16,082 bases of DNA from Acidimicrobiaceae bacterium. Lineage in GTDB: Bacteria; Actinomycetota; Acidimicrobiia; Acidimicrobiales; Ilumatobacteraceae. The translations under genes and the position numbers were made by a program. How positions within the stretch are numbered: the first letter of the stretch is position 1; each line of letters starts with the position of its first letter. Below the pieces are notes generated by a model. That model ran no database searches, was not told the origin of the DNA, and saw nothing but the letters and a program-made list of their open reading frames with translations. Positions 1 to 6,461 of the stretch are shown here, in pieces. The DNA lies in NCBI GenBank assembly GCA_947487095.1, contig CANKVI010000011.1:1-16082 (forward strand). The letters are read 5' to 3'.

Positions 1-2
1 GC

Positions 3-728
3 ACCCATTTGGCTGGCACTCCAATTGAATACCTCAATATTCAAACGAAGAACTTCGAGCGAATTCGTAACGAGTGCGGCCAACCAAAAATCAAGTTCAC
101 TCACCGACCAATTGCACGAGTGCGCAAACTCACGGGTCGCTACCCCTGGCGCGACATCTCGTATTTCAGTTCTTCATCGTGGCGCCGCTACCTCAGCGCG
201 ATTGCCCAGCAGCACACCACTCTAAATGGCGTCTTCGGTGTGAAGATGCATTGGAATCAGTACAAGCGCCACATGCTCGACATGGGCGTGGACGCAAGTT
301 TTTGGGATGTGCCAGTGAAGTGGGTGCGCATCACACGCGAGGACGAACTCCGTCAGGCAATCTCGTTTGTGCGCGCGGCACAAACCGAATCGTGGAACAG
401 CAACATGGCAACCAAAGCCGACCCTGTGTACGACGCTGACGCAATTGCAGCGGCGCTCGATCGAATTTCTGATGAGAACTCGGATTGGGATGTGTACTTC
501 GCCCAGAACAACATCGCTCCTCTGCACATCACTTATGAGCAACTCACTCGCGACATGGACGCCACCATCAGGCGCGTCATGTCCTTTATCGAAACGCCAA
601 TTGATATGGTTCCTGAACCACAAACCAAGAAGCAAGGCGACTCAATAAACAAGGAGTGGGCAGAGCGCTTTCTTGCGCAATACCCAGAGCACGCCGAGCG
701 AACACGCATGTGGCAGGGCTTACACTGA
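3..728 (+). CDS. Stf0-family sulfotransferase, 5' end cut off by window edge
   Basis: Probably transfers a sulfo group from PAPS to a small carbohydrate or lipid acceptor in the cytoplasm; the best-known Stf0 enzyme is mycobacterial trehalose 2-sulfotransferase. The reading frame is open to the left edge. The visible protein begins with an AGTPIEYLN segment that aligns with the VAGEPQEFF segment of Stf0, whose Glu is the proposed general base. About 30 residues, including the PAPS-binding loop, must therefore lie outside the window, and the TTG at base 9 is not the true start. Further matches are VFGVKMHWNQ (about residues 75-84 counted from that TTG) and the RxDxxxQAxSFxRAxQTxxW block (about 108-128), both typical of the family. 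The C-terminal ITYEQL segment and the final NKEWAERF segment also fit. The stop lies 4 nt before menB. The acceptor is unknown. Confidence 0.85.
   Translation, partial: THLAGTPIEYLNIQTKNFERIRNECGQPKIKFTHRPIARVRKLTGRYPWRDISYFSSSSWRRYLSAIAQQHTTLNGVFGVKMHWNQYKRHMLDMGVDASFWDVPVKWVRITREDELRQAISFVRAAQTESWNSNMATKADPVYDADAIAAALDRISDENSDWDVYFAQNNIAPLHITYEQLTRDMDATIRRVMSFIETPIDMVPEPQTKKQGDSINKEWAERFLAQYPEHAERTRMWQGLH
721..726 (+). promoter_or_regulatory. Candidate leaderless -10 box for menB (TACACT)
   Basis: TACACT occupies exactly -12 to -7 relative to the GTG at 733, matching the actinobacterial TANNNT -10 consensus placed so that transcription would start on the start codon. It overlaps the last codons of the sulfotransferase gene. 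No Shine-Dalgarno is visible before this GTG. No convincing -35 box was seen. Confidence 0.5.
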
Positions 729-732
729 GAAC

Positions 733-1644
733 GTGAGCACACAGCACGTATCTGACATTTTTGACCCAACACAGTGGAGCGAAGTCAAGGGTTTTTCGTT
801 TAACGACATCACCTACCATCGCGCGAAAGCGCATGGCACCGTGCGTATTGCATTTAATCGACCGGAGATTCGCAATGCATTTCGACCTGCAACCGTCGAC
901 GAACTTTTCACCGCACTCGATCACGCGCGTCAGTCAAGTGACGTCGGATGTGTGCTGTTAACCGGTAACGGACCATCTCCAAAAGATGGCGGCTGGGCAT
1001 TTTGCAGTGGCGGCGATCAGCGCATTCGTGGCAAAGATGGATACAAGTACGCAGACGGCGAAACCGCAAACACCATCGAGCCGGGCCGCACAGGTCGACT
1101 ACATATTTTGGAAGTTCAGCGTCTCATTCGCTTCATGCCAAAAATTGTGATCTGCGTTGTGCCGGGCTGGGCTGCAGGTGGCGGACACAGCTTGCACGTT
1201 GTTTCCGACCTCACTCTTGCCAGTAAGGAACATGCGCGGTTCAAGCAAACCGATGCCGATGTTGCGAGTTTCGATGGTGGTTTTGGTTCTGCATATCTGG
1301 CAAGACAAGTTGGCCAAAAGTTTGCACGCGAAATTTTCTTTCTTGGTCGCGAATACTCAGCAGAAGATGCACGCCAAATGGGCATGGTCAATGCTGTTGT
1401 CCCCCACGCCGAACTTGAAGCCACCGCATTGCAATGGGCAAAAGAAATCAACGGCAAGAGCCCAACGGCACAGCGCATGCTGAAGTTCTCATTCAACCTG
1501 ATTGATGATGGCCTCGTTGGACAACAGGTATTTGCAGGCGAAGCCACTCGCCTCGCCTATATGACCGATGAAGCCGAGGAAGGACGCAACTCGTTCCTCG
1601 AAAAACGCGAACCAAATTGGGACGCGTTCCCCTGGTTGTACTAG
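733..1644 (+). CDS. menB: 1,4-dihydroxy-2-naphthoyl-CoA synthase
   Basis: Crotonase-fold enzyme that closes the second ring of the menaquinone precursor, turning o-succinylbenzoyl-CoA into 1,4-dihydroxy-2-naphthoyl-CoA. Diagnostic MenB blocks are AFCSGGDQRIRGKDGYKY (about 89-106, oxyanion hole and CoA site), GWAAGGGHSLHVVSDL (145-160), FKQTDADVASFDGG (170-183) and YLARQVGQK (188-196). Asp174 sits in the QTD motif where enterobacterial MenB has the Gly that binds bicarbonate, so this should be the bicarbonate-independent type known from mycobacteria. I chose the GTG at 733 (303 aa). The frame is open back to an ATG at 673, but that would overlap the sulfotransferase by 56 nt, and the extra 20 residues do not look like MenB. 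No other men gene is nearby. The next gene follows after 6 nt. Confidence 0.97.
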   Translation: MSTQHVSDIFDPTQWSEVKGFSFNDITYHRAKAHGTVRIAFNRPEIRNAFRPATVDELFTALDHARQSSDVGCVLLTGNGPSPKDGGWAFCSGGDQRIRGKDGYKYADGETANTIEPGRTGRLHILEVQRLIRFMPKIVICVVPGWAAGGGHSLHVVSDLTLASKEHARFKQTDADVASFDGGFGSAYLARQVGQKFAREIFFLGREYSAEDARQMGMVNAVVPHAELEATALQWAKEINGKSPTAQRMLKFSFNLIDDGLVGQQVFAGEATRLAYMTDEAEEGRNSFLEKREPNWDAFPWLY

Positions 1645-1650
1645 TTCTTC

Positions 1651-2457
1651 ATGATCGTCACGATTGACGATGCGCTCGACCCCAGGCTGAATGCTTTTCG
1701 TTGGCGCGAACGACAACTGACCACCATCGCGCAACGAAAGTCGGCGCTAAACCAAGGACTGTTCATCGCTGAAGGCGACTTAGTTGTACACCGTGCGCTT
1801 GAAGCCGGATGTGTTCCAGATGTGGTGTTATGCGACCCAAAATGCGCAGCAGAGTTTTCTGATGCCGTGCACACTGCTGGTGGAACAACACTTGTGGCGA
1901 GTGCAGACATTCGCCGCGAAGTAACCGGCCTTGGAGTGCCGCTTGATGCGATTGGTGTGTTTAAGCGACCACCACTTGTTTCATGCGAAGAGCTCATCGC
2001 ACGGTCATCCAGACTGATTGTTCTTGATTGTGTGGATAACCCAAGCAATGTTGGGTCAATTGCGCGCACCGCAGCAGCCCTTGGTTGGGACGGTCTGCTG
2101 CTTGATTCAACAAGCTCTGACCCGCTGAGTCGCAGGGCACTGCGCGTCAGTATGGGCAACACGTTCAAACTTGGCTTCGCTCGCTTTGCAAGCACCAACG
2201 AAATTCTTGCCCAATTACATCAATCTGGTTTCACCACGATTGGCCTTACTCCTCACCATGAGTCGCGCGAAGTAACCAACCTTCGGTCAATCCATATTGA
2301 AGGCAAACGAGCCCTCGTACTTGGTTCAGAGCGACAAGGTTTGAGTGATGCAAGCCTCGAGCAGTGCACTCAACTCGCCAACATCACCATGGCTGATGGC
2401 GTTGATTCACTGAATGTGGCGTCTGCTTCGGCAATCGCCTGCTTTGCGTTGCTGTAA
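1651..2457 (+). CDS. TrmH/SpoU-family RNA 2'-O-methyltransferase
   Basis: SAM-dependent 2'-O-ribose methyltransferase of tRNA or rRNA with the SPOUT trefoil-knot fold. An N-terminal substrate-binding domain (about 20-105, with the FIAEGDLVVHRAL segment) precedes the catalytic domain (about 121-268). All three SpoU motifs are present: motif 1 DNPSNVGSIARTA (129-141, with Asn and Arg139), motif 2 LVLGSERQGLS (222-232) and motif 3 ITMADGVDSLNVASASAIA (245-263). The protein ends right after motif 3, a somewhat short C-terminus. The start is 6 nt after menB and lacks a Shine-Dalgarno; TACTAG at -12 to -7 is only a near match to TANNNT, so co-transcription with menB is the simpler reading. The exact target nucleotide cannot be told from sequence. 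The stop codon touches the stop of convergent glbO. Confidence 0.93.
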   Translation: MIVTIDDALDPRLNAFRWRERQLTTIAQRKSALNQGLFIAEGDLVVHRALEAGCVPDVVLCDPKCAAEFSDAVHTAGGTTLVASADIRREVTGLGVPLDAIGVFKRPPLVSCEELIARSSRLIVLDCVDNPSNVGSIARTAAALGWDGLLLDSTSSDPLSRRALRVSMGNTFKLGFARFASTNEILAQLHQSGFTTIGLTPHHESREVTNLRSIHIEGKRALVLGSERQGLSDASLEQCTQLANITMADGVDSLNVASASAIACFALL

Positions 2458-2829
2458 CTAGCGATTAATCATGTGCTGTGCAGCATTGGTCATGTACTCA
2501 GTGAGTTGCGCGTGAATAATGGGATCTGTCGCGCACTCGTCCACCGCCACCTGCATATGCAACATCCATCGGTCGCGCTCTAACTCTCCAATTGCAAACG
2601 GAAAATGCCGCTGACGCAAGCGCGGATGACCACGCTCGTCGCTGTAGGTCGTTGGTCCGCCCCAGTATTGAATGAGAAACAACGTGAGTCTTTCGCGCGC
2701 TCCGGCCAAGTCGTCGTGGTCGGGATACAACGGCCACAACACATCGTCTTGCACCACGCCTTCGTAAAAGCGATCTACTAGGCGAACAAAGAATTCGCTT
2801 CCACCAACTTCGTCATACAGCATCGGCAT
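2458..2829 (-). CDS. glbO: Group II truncated haemoglobin (GlbO type)
   Basis: Small 2-on-2 haem protein that binds O2 and related ligands; trHbO-type globins are linked to oxygen handling, NO or peroxide detoxification and interaction with the respiratory chain. With the start at 2829 the protein has 123 aa. The key residues line up with mycobacterial trHbO: Tyr22 (B10), Tyr35 (CD1), His75 (F8, haem-binding) and Trp88 (G8). The FLIQYWGGPTTYS and RGHPRLRQRH blocks are typical. I chose the ATG at 2829 because MPMLYDEVGG matches the usual N-terminus and starts 5 nt after the echA stop. An in-frame ATG at 2859 would add ten atypical residues inside echA, but has TATTTT at its -12 to -7 position; that hexamer could instead give a 30-nt leader to the shorter form. 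It is last in the minus-strand run. Confidence 0.93.
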   Translation of the reverse strand: MPMLYDEVGGSEFFVRLVDRFYEGVVQDDVLWPLYPDHDDLAGARERLTLFLIQYWGGPTTYSDERGHPRLRQRHFPFAIGELERDRWMLHMQVAVDECATDPIIHAQLTEYMTNAAQHMINR

Positions 2830-2834
2830 GTTGA

Positions 2835-3695
2835 CTAGAAGAACTCTGGTTCTTCCCATTCAGGGAAAATATCTGGCAAGTCAGTTGTCACCCGTTCGGT
2901 GAATACAGCCGGACGCTTCTCCAAGAAACTCATTACACCCTCTTGCACATCTTTCGACCTTCCGCGTATTTGAATGCCTCGGCTGTCTACGCGATGTGCA
3001 TCCATCGGATGCGGAGCTCCAAGCATTCTCCACATCATTTGGCGCGCAAGCGCCACAGAAACTGGCGCCGCGTTATCAACGATCTCCTTGGCCAGTGCAT
3101 ATGCGGCTGGCATCAAGTCATCTGGTTCGTGAATGCTGCGCACCAAGCCACCGCGAAGTGCTTCCTGTGCATCAAACACGCGACCGGTCATCACCCATTC
3201 TTGAGCCTGAGCAATGCCAACAATTCGTGGCAAGAACCATGACGAACAGGCTTCAGGAACAATTCCTCGGCGTGTAAATACGAAACCCATTTTCGCCGTG
3301 CTCGAAACAAGGCGCATGTCCATCGCCAGCGTCATAGTTGCGCCGATTCCCACTGCAGGACCGTTGATTGCTCCAATGATTGGCTTATTGCACTTGAACA
3401 TTCGCAAAGTCACGGTTCCGCCACCATCGCGACGAAACTTGGACTGCGAATCAGTGCTTAACGAACCGTCGTTGAACGTGTCACCTCCGCCCGACAAGTC
3501 CGCACCTGCACAGAAACCGCGTCCAGAACCAGTCATGACGACAGCGCGAACATTGTCGTCCCCATCAATTTCATCAAACACTTGATGTAATTCGCGCATC
3601 ATCGTATTGGTGAACGCATTGAGCTTGTCTGGTCGATGCAGCGTTACGGTGGCAACGCCTTGCGCAACTGAATACAAAAGTTCGGTGTAGGCCAT
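2835..3695 (-). CDS. Enoyl-CoA hydratase/isomerase (crotonase) family protein
   Basis: Crotonase-fold enzyme acting on an acyl-CoA thioester, most likely a 2-enoyl-CoA hydratase of fatty-acid or amino-acid breakdown. Visible blocks are the N-terminal HRPDKLNAFT (20-29), FCAGADL (61-67, oxyanion hole), NGPAVGIGATMTLAMD (111-126) and the RRGIVPEACSSWFLPRIVG segment (142-160), whose Glu148 matches the catalytic base. The position of the second classical Glu is not acidic (GIGATMTL), so the enzyme may be an isomerase or a hydratase with a changed mechanism. At 286 aa it is slightly long, with a C-terminal tail rich in Pro, Glu and Phe. It begins 22 nt after ftsX and runs to within 5 nt of glbO. 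A -10-like hexamer just before the ATG suggests its own promoter. The true substrate is unknown. Confidence 0.9.
   Translation of the reverse strand: MAYTELLYSVAQGVATVTLHRPDKLNAFTNTMMRELHQVFDEIDGDDNVRAVVMTGSGRGFCAGADLSGGGDTFNDGSLSTDSQSKFRRDGGGTVTLRMFKCNKPIIGAINGPAVGIGATMTLAMDMRLVSSTAKMGFVFTRRGIVPEACSSWFLPRIVGIAQAQEWVMTGRVFDAQEALRGGLVRSIHEPDDLMPAAYALAKEIVDNAAPVSVALARQMMWRMLGAPHPMDAHRVDSRGIQIRGRSKDVQEGVMSFLEKRPAVFTERVTTDLPDIFPEWEEPEFF
2866..2871 (-). promoter_or_regulatory. Candidate -10 box inside echA for glbO (TATTTT)
   Basis: TATTTT on the minus strand ends 7 nt before the alternative ATG at 2859. It would put a transcription start at about 2859, giving glbO its own promoter inside the 3' end of echA. 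It lies in coding sequence, so chance is a real alternative. Confidence 0.3.
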
Positions 3696-3701
3696 TAGCC
3701 C

Positions 3702-3707
3702 AATCTA
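3702..3707 (-). promoter_or_regulatory. Candidate leaderless -10 box for echA-like gene (TAGATT)
   Basis: TAGATT lies at exactly -12 to -7 from the ATG at 3695, in the 22-nt gap after ftsX. No Shine-Dalgarno precedes this ATG. The two together favour a separate leaderless transcript for the echA-glbO pair. Confidence 0.5.
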
Positions 3708-3717
3708 GATGTGTGGG

Positions 3718-4623
3718 CTATACGTCTAAGAAGCGTGAAGCCGCGATGGCAGAACCGATCGCTCCGGCTAACGCACCAATGATCAATATGACGAACATGA
3801 CGGCCGATAGGTAGCCCGATGGGACGACCAGAGACGAAATACCGGTACCAGGCTTGAACCCTGCCACTCCATTGGTCCATGCCGAATTCAATGCCCAGAG
3901 CCCACCACAGGACACAACCGCGCCAATGAGTCCTTGCAACAGTCCTTCAAGCATGAACGGAACTCGAATAAACCAATTTGTCGCACCGACGAGTTTCATC
4001 ACTTCAATTTCACGACGACGCGCAAACATGGCCGTTCGAATGGTGTTCCAAATGAGGCCAACGGCAACCACCAGCAACACCAACGACATCACGAGTGTGA
4101 CCGTGCGAACGAACTTAGACAGCGTTGAAATGACTTCAAATTCGTCCTCGGCCAAGGCCACGTCTTCAACACCGGGTAGCGAGCGGTACTGCTCACTAAG
4201 CGAACGAACGAGAGCCGGGTCTTGTGTGATGGGAACAACCTTGAATTCCGAAGGAATGTTCTCTGGAGTTAACAGGCTGAGCGTGACAGGGTCGCCAGCA
4301 AAAATTCGCTTTGCTTCTTCGTATGTTTGCGTCTTATCCAAATATTGAAGTTTGTCGACGTTGATGATGGTTGGTGCTGATCTTAGGGACTCATCAATCA
4401 ACGCGATTTGTTCAGGCGTGGCATCGCTACGCACGAACACAATCATCGCCACGTCACCCTTCCACTGCACGAGCAAGTTTTCAAACGCGCGCTGAATGAG
4501 CAGCGTTGTTCCTACGAGGAGTAGCGCAATTGCTGATGTAAGGATGGCTGCTGCAGTGAGTGTGAGGTTGCGACGGAAGCTCGCCCACATTTCACGAAAG
4601 GCATACGCAATTCGAGCGATCAT
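3718..4623 (-). CDS. ftsX: Cell division protein FtsX (ABC-type permease subunit)
   Basis: Membrane partner of the FtsE ATPase; FtsEX sits at the division site and activates peptidoglycan hydrolases outside the membrane. The 301-aa protein has the expected topology: a cytoplasmic N-terminus, TM1 about 20-43, a large extracytoplasmic domain about 44-172 (the hydrolase-partner domain in other bacteria), TM2 about 173-195, then TM3 about 223-248 and TM4 about 270-294. The conserved [26 protein letters not shown] segment (202-227) is the FtsX permease signature. Its ATG overlaps the ftsE stop by 4 nt, indicating translational coupling. Downstream, smpB or a peptidase gene is common in related bacteria, but here a crotonase gene follows. 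Confidence 0.97.
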   Translation of the reverse strand: MIARIAYAFREMWASFRRNLTLTAAAILTSAIALLLVGTTLLIQRAFENLLVQWKGDVAMIVFVRSDATPEQIALIDESLRSAPTIINVDKLQYLDKTQTYEEAKRIFAGDPVTLSLLTPENIPSEFKVVPITQDPALVRSLSEQYRSLPGVEDVALAEDEFEVISTLSKFVRTVTLVMSLVLLVVAVGLIWNTIRTAMFARRREIEVMKLVGATNWFIRVPFMLEGLLQGLIGAVVSCGGLWALNSAWTNGVAGFKPGTGISSLVVPSGYLSAVMFVILIIGALAGAIGSAIAASRFLDV

Positions 4624-5297
4624 TCGTATACACCTCGCTCTTGGTCGCGCACGATTACTCCACGGTCTAACTGGATTACTCGCCTGCGCATGGCATTCAC
4701 CACACGATGGTCGTGTGTTGCCATGACCACAGTGGTTCCCGTTTGATTGATTTCATCGAGCAACGACATGATGCCCTCGCCTGTTGCAGGGTCCAAGTTT
4801 CCTGTTGGCTCATCTGCAAGCAAGATGAGTGGACGGTTGACGAAAGCTCGCGCGATAGACACACGTTGCTGCTCACCTCCCGAGAGTTGATTTGGGAAAC
4901 GATCTTCCTTGCCAGAAAGGCCAACAAGATCGAGCACGATGGGAACTTGTCGCGCAATCACATGACGTGGTTTACCGATTACTTCTAAAGCAAACGCGAT
5001 GTTTTCGAACACGGTCTTACCCGTGAGCAGTTTGTAGTCCTGGAACACATTGCCCATATTGCGGCGAAGGAACGGAACTCGAGAGTCTGGAAGGTCGTTG
5101 ACGTTCTGACCAGCAACCCAGACATCACCGCGCTCAGGTCGTTCCTGACGGTTAACCAAGCGCAAGATGGTCGACTTGCCTGACCCCGATGGGCCAACCA
5201 AAAACACAAAATCTCCCTTGGCGACGTCAAATGATGCGTCCCGAACCGCAACGGTTTCGGACCCGTACCTCTTGGTCACATTTTCCAAACGGATCAT
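4620..5297 (-). CDS. ftsE: Cell division ATP-binding protein FtsE
   Basis: ATPase of the FtsEX complex, cytoplasmic and bound to FtsX, coupling ATP hydrolysis to cell-wall hydrolase control at the septum. All ABC motifs are intact in the 225-aa form: Walker [10 protein letters not shown] (35-43), Q-loop Gln86 in VFQDYKLL, signature LSGGEQQR (138-145), Walker B LILLADEP (157-164) and H-loop His195 in [12 protein letters not shown] is characteristic of FtsE. I chose the ATG at 5297 ([12 protein letters not shown]), the normal N-terminus, over the in-frame ATG at 5315, because a purine-rich GAGAGGGG lies 4 nt before it. It follows prfB after 35 nt, the longest internal gap of the window, and is translationally coupled to ftsX. 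Confidence 0.97.
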   Translation of the reverse strand: MIRLENVTKRYGSETVAVRDASFDVAKGDFVFLVGPSGSGKSTILRLVNRQERPERGDVWVAGQNVNDLPDSRVPFLRRNMGNVFQDYKLLTGKTVFENIAFALEVIGKPRHVIARQVPIVLDLVGLSGKEDRFPNQLSGGEQQRVSIARAFVNRPLILLADEPTGNLDPATGEGIMSLLDEINQTGTTVVMATHDHRVVNAMRRRVIQLDRGVIVRDQERGVYE

Positions 5298-5301
5298 GGG
5301 G

Positions 5302-5309
5302 CCCCTCTC
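5302..5309 (-). promoter_or_regulatory. Shine-Dalgarno-like site deciding the ftsE start
   Basis: GAGAGGGG on the minus strand, 4 nt before the ATG at 5297, supports that start over the ATG at 5315. TAGACT at 5330-5325 further upstream could act as a -10 box giving a leader of about 20 nt, but nothing anchors it. Confidence 0.55.
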
Positions 5310-5332
5310 AGGCAACAGATAATGAGTCTAAT

Positions 5333-6436
5333 TTATGAATCAGAGTTTGCACGGCGCCAGCGGAGGAAGCCTTCCATAAAGGAATCCAGGTCTCCATCAA
5401 GGACTCCCGCGATATTTCCGCTTTCAATTTCAGTGCGCACATCTTTCACCATCTGATACGGCTGCATGACGTAACTGCGGATCTGGCTTCCCCAACCTAC
5501 TTGTGCTTGCTTACCGCCAATACTGCGCAATTCATTTTCGCGCTCTTCCTCGATCCGCGATGCAACCATGGTCTTCAATCGCTTTAATGCATTCTCACGG
5601 TTCTGCAATTGCGAACGCTCCTGCTGCGACGAAGCAACAAGACCAGTTGGTTCGTGAATGAGTCGAACTGCTGACGACGTTTTGTTGACGTGTTGACCAC
5701 CAGCACCCGATGCGCGAAACACTTCCATGCGAATGTCGGCTTCATTAATTTCAACATCAACTTCTTCGAGCACCGGCCAAATTTGTACGTTGGCGAAACT
5801 GGTCTGTCTGCGACCTTGGTTATCGAATGGGCTGATGCGCACGAGGCGATGCGTGCCGCGCTCAGACGTGAGTAACCCATAGGCATATCGGCCTCGAACC
5901 GTGAAGTCGGCCGACAGAATTCCGGCTTCAGTGCCCTCAGAGACGTCACCAATTTCAATGTCAAAACCTTTTCGCTCAGCCCAGCGCGTAAACATGCGCA
6001 ACAGCATCTCGCTCCAGTCCTGGGCGTCCACGCCGCCGTCTTTTGCATTGATTTGCACGATGGCGTCTGCTTCGTCGTGCACTCCCGTAAACAAACTGCG
6101 CAATTCAAGTGCATCAAGTTTCGTTCGAGCCTGAGAAATGCCGCGCTCCAAGTCTGGTTCTTGGCTCTCATCATCTATTTCTCGAGCCATCTCATGCAGC
6201 ACTTCCAAGTCCTCAACTGATCCAGCCAACGAAGCGAACTCATCCAAGTCTGATTTCAGATTTGAGTATTCGGAATTGACTTTCTTTGCATTCTCTTGGT
6301 CATCCCACAAATCGGGACGGGCTACTTCTATTTCAAGTTCGGCAATGCGAGCACGACTGGCTTCCACCTTCAGATACACCGAAGCTTCGTCGACTCGACG
6401 TCGGACTTCAGTGAGGTCGTTTGAAAAATCACGCAT
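5333..6436 (-). CDS. prfB: Peptide chain release factor 2
   Basis: Class I release factor that reads UGA and UAA stop codons and triggers peptidyl-tRNA hydrolysis on the ribosome. The coiled N-terminal domain (about 1-120) is followed by the codon-recognition domain with the RF2-specific Ser-Pro-Phe motif at 202-204 (RISPFDNQGRR) and the catalytic GGQ at 246-248 (SGAGGQHVNKT). The residue four before the GGQ glycines is Ala (RASGAGGQ), the common state rather than the Thr of E. coli K-12. At 367 aa it is full length and reads in one frame, so the autoregulatory +1 frameshift known in enterobacterial prfB is absent. The start at 6436 fits the family, with only a weak AGG upstream (TAGGCA at -12 to -7). 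It lies 25 nt after secA in the same run as ftsEX. Confidence 0.97.
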   Translation of the reverse strand: MRDFSNDLTEVRRRVDEASVYLKVEASRARIAELEIEVARPDLWDDQENAKKVNSEYSNLKSDLDEFASLAGSVEDLEVLHEMAREIDDESQEPDLERGISQARTKLDALELRSLFTGVHDEADAIVQINAKDGGVDAQDWSEMLLRMFTRWAERKGFDIEIGDVSEGTEAGILSADFTVRGRYAYGLLTSERGTHRLVRISPFDNQGRRQTSFANVQIWPVLEEVDVEINEADIRMEVFRASGAGGQHVNKTSSAVRLIHEPTGLVASSQQERSQLQNRENALKRLKTMVASRIEEERENELRSIGGKQAQVGWGSQIRSYVMQPYQMVKDVRTEIESGNIAGVLDGDLDSFMEGFLRWRRANSDS

Positions 6437-6461
6437 GACAGTTGCCTATTCGGTATTGCGA

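Noticed and set aside
673..732. Longer MenB starting at the ATG at 673
   Set aside because: It would overlap the sulfotransferase by 56 nt and add residues without MenB similarity; the GTG at 733 has a well-placed TACACT.
2433..2466. Inverted repeat AATCGC...GCGATT around the trmH-like/glbO stop codons as a bidirectional terminator
   Set aside because: Only a 6-bp stem with a 22-nt loop and no U-tract; expected by chance.
5298..5315. FtsE starting at the in-frame ATG at 5315
   Set aside because: The purine-rich GAGAGGGG fits the ATG at 5297, and MIRLENVTK is the usual FtsE N-terminus.
6370..6436. Programmed +1 frameshift in prfB
   Set aside because: The N-terminal region reads through in a single frame from ATG with no internal UGA, so no frameshift is needed.
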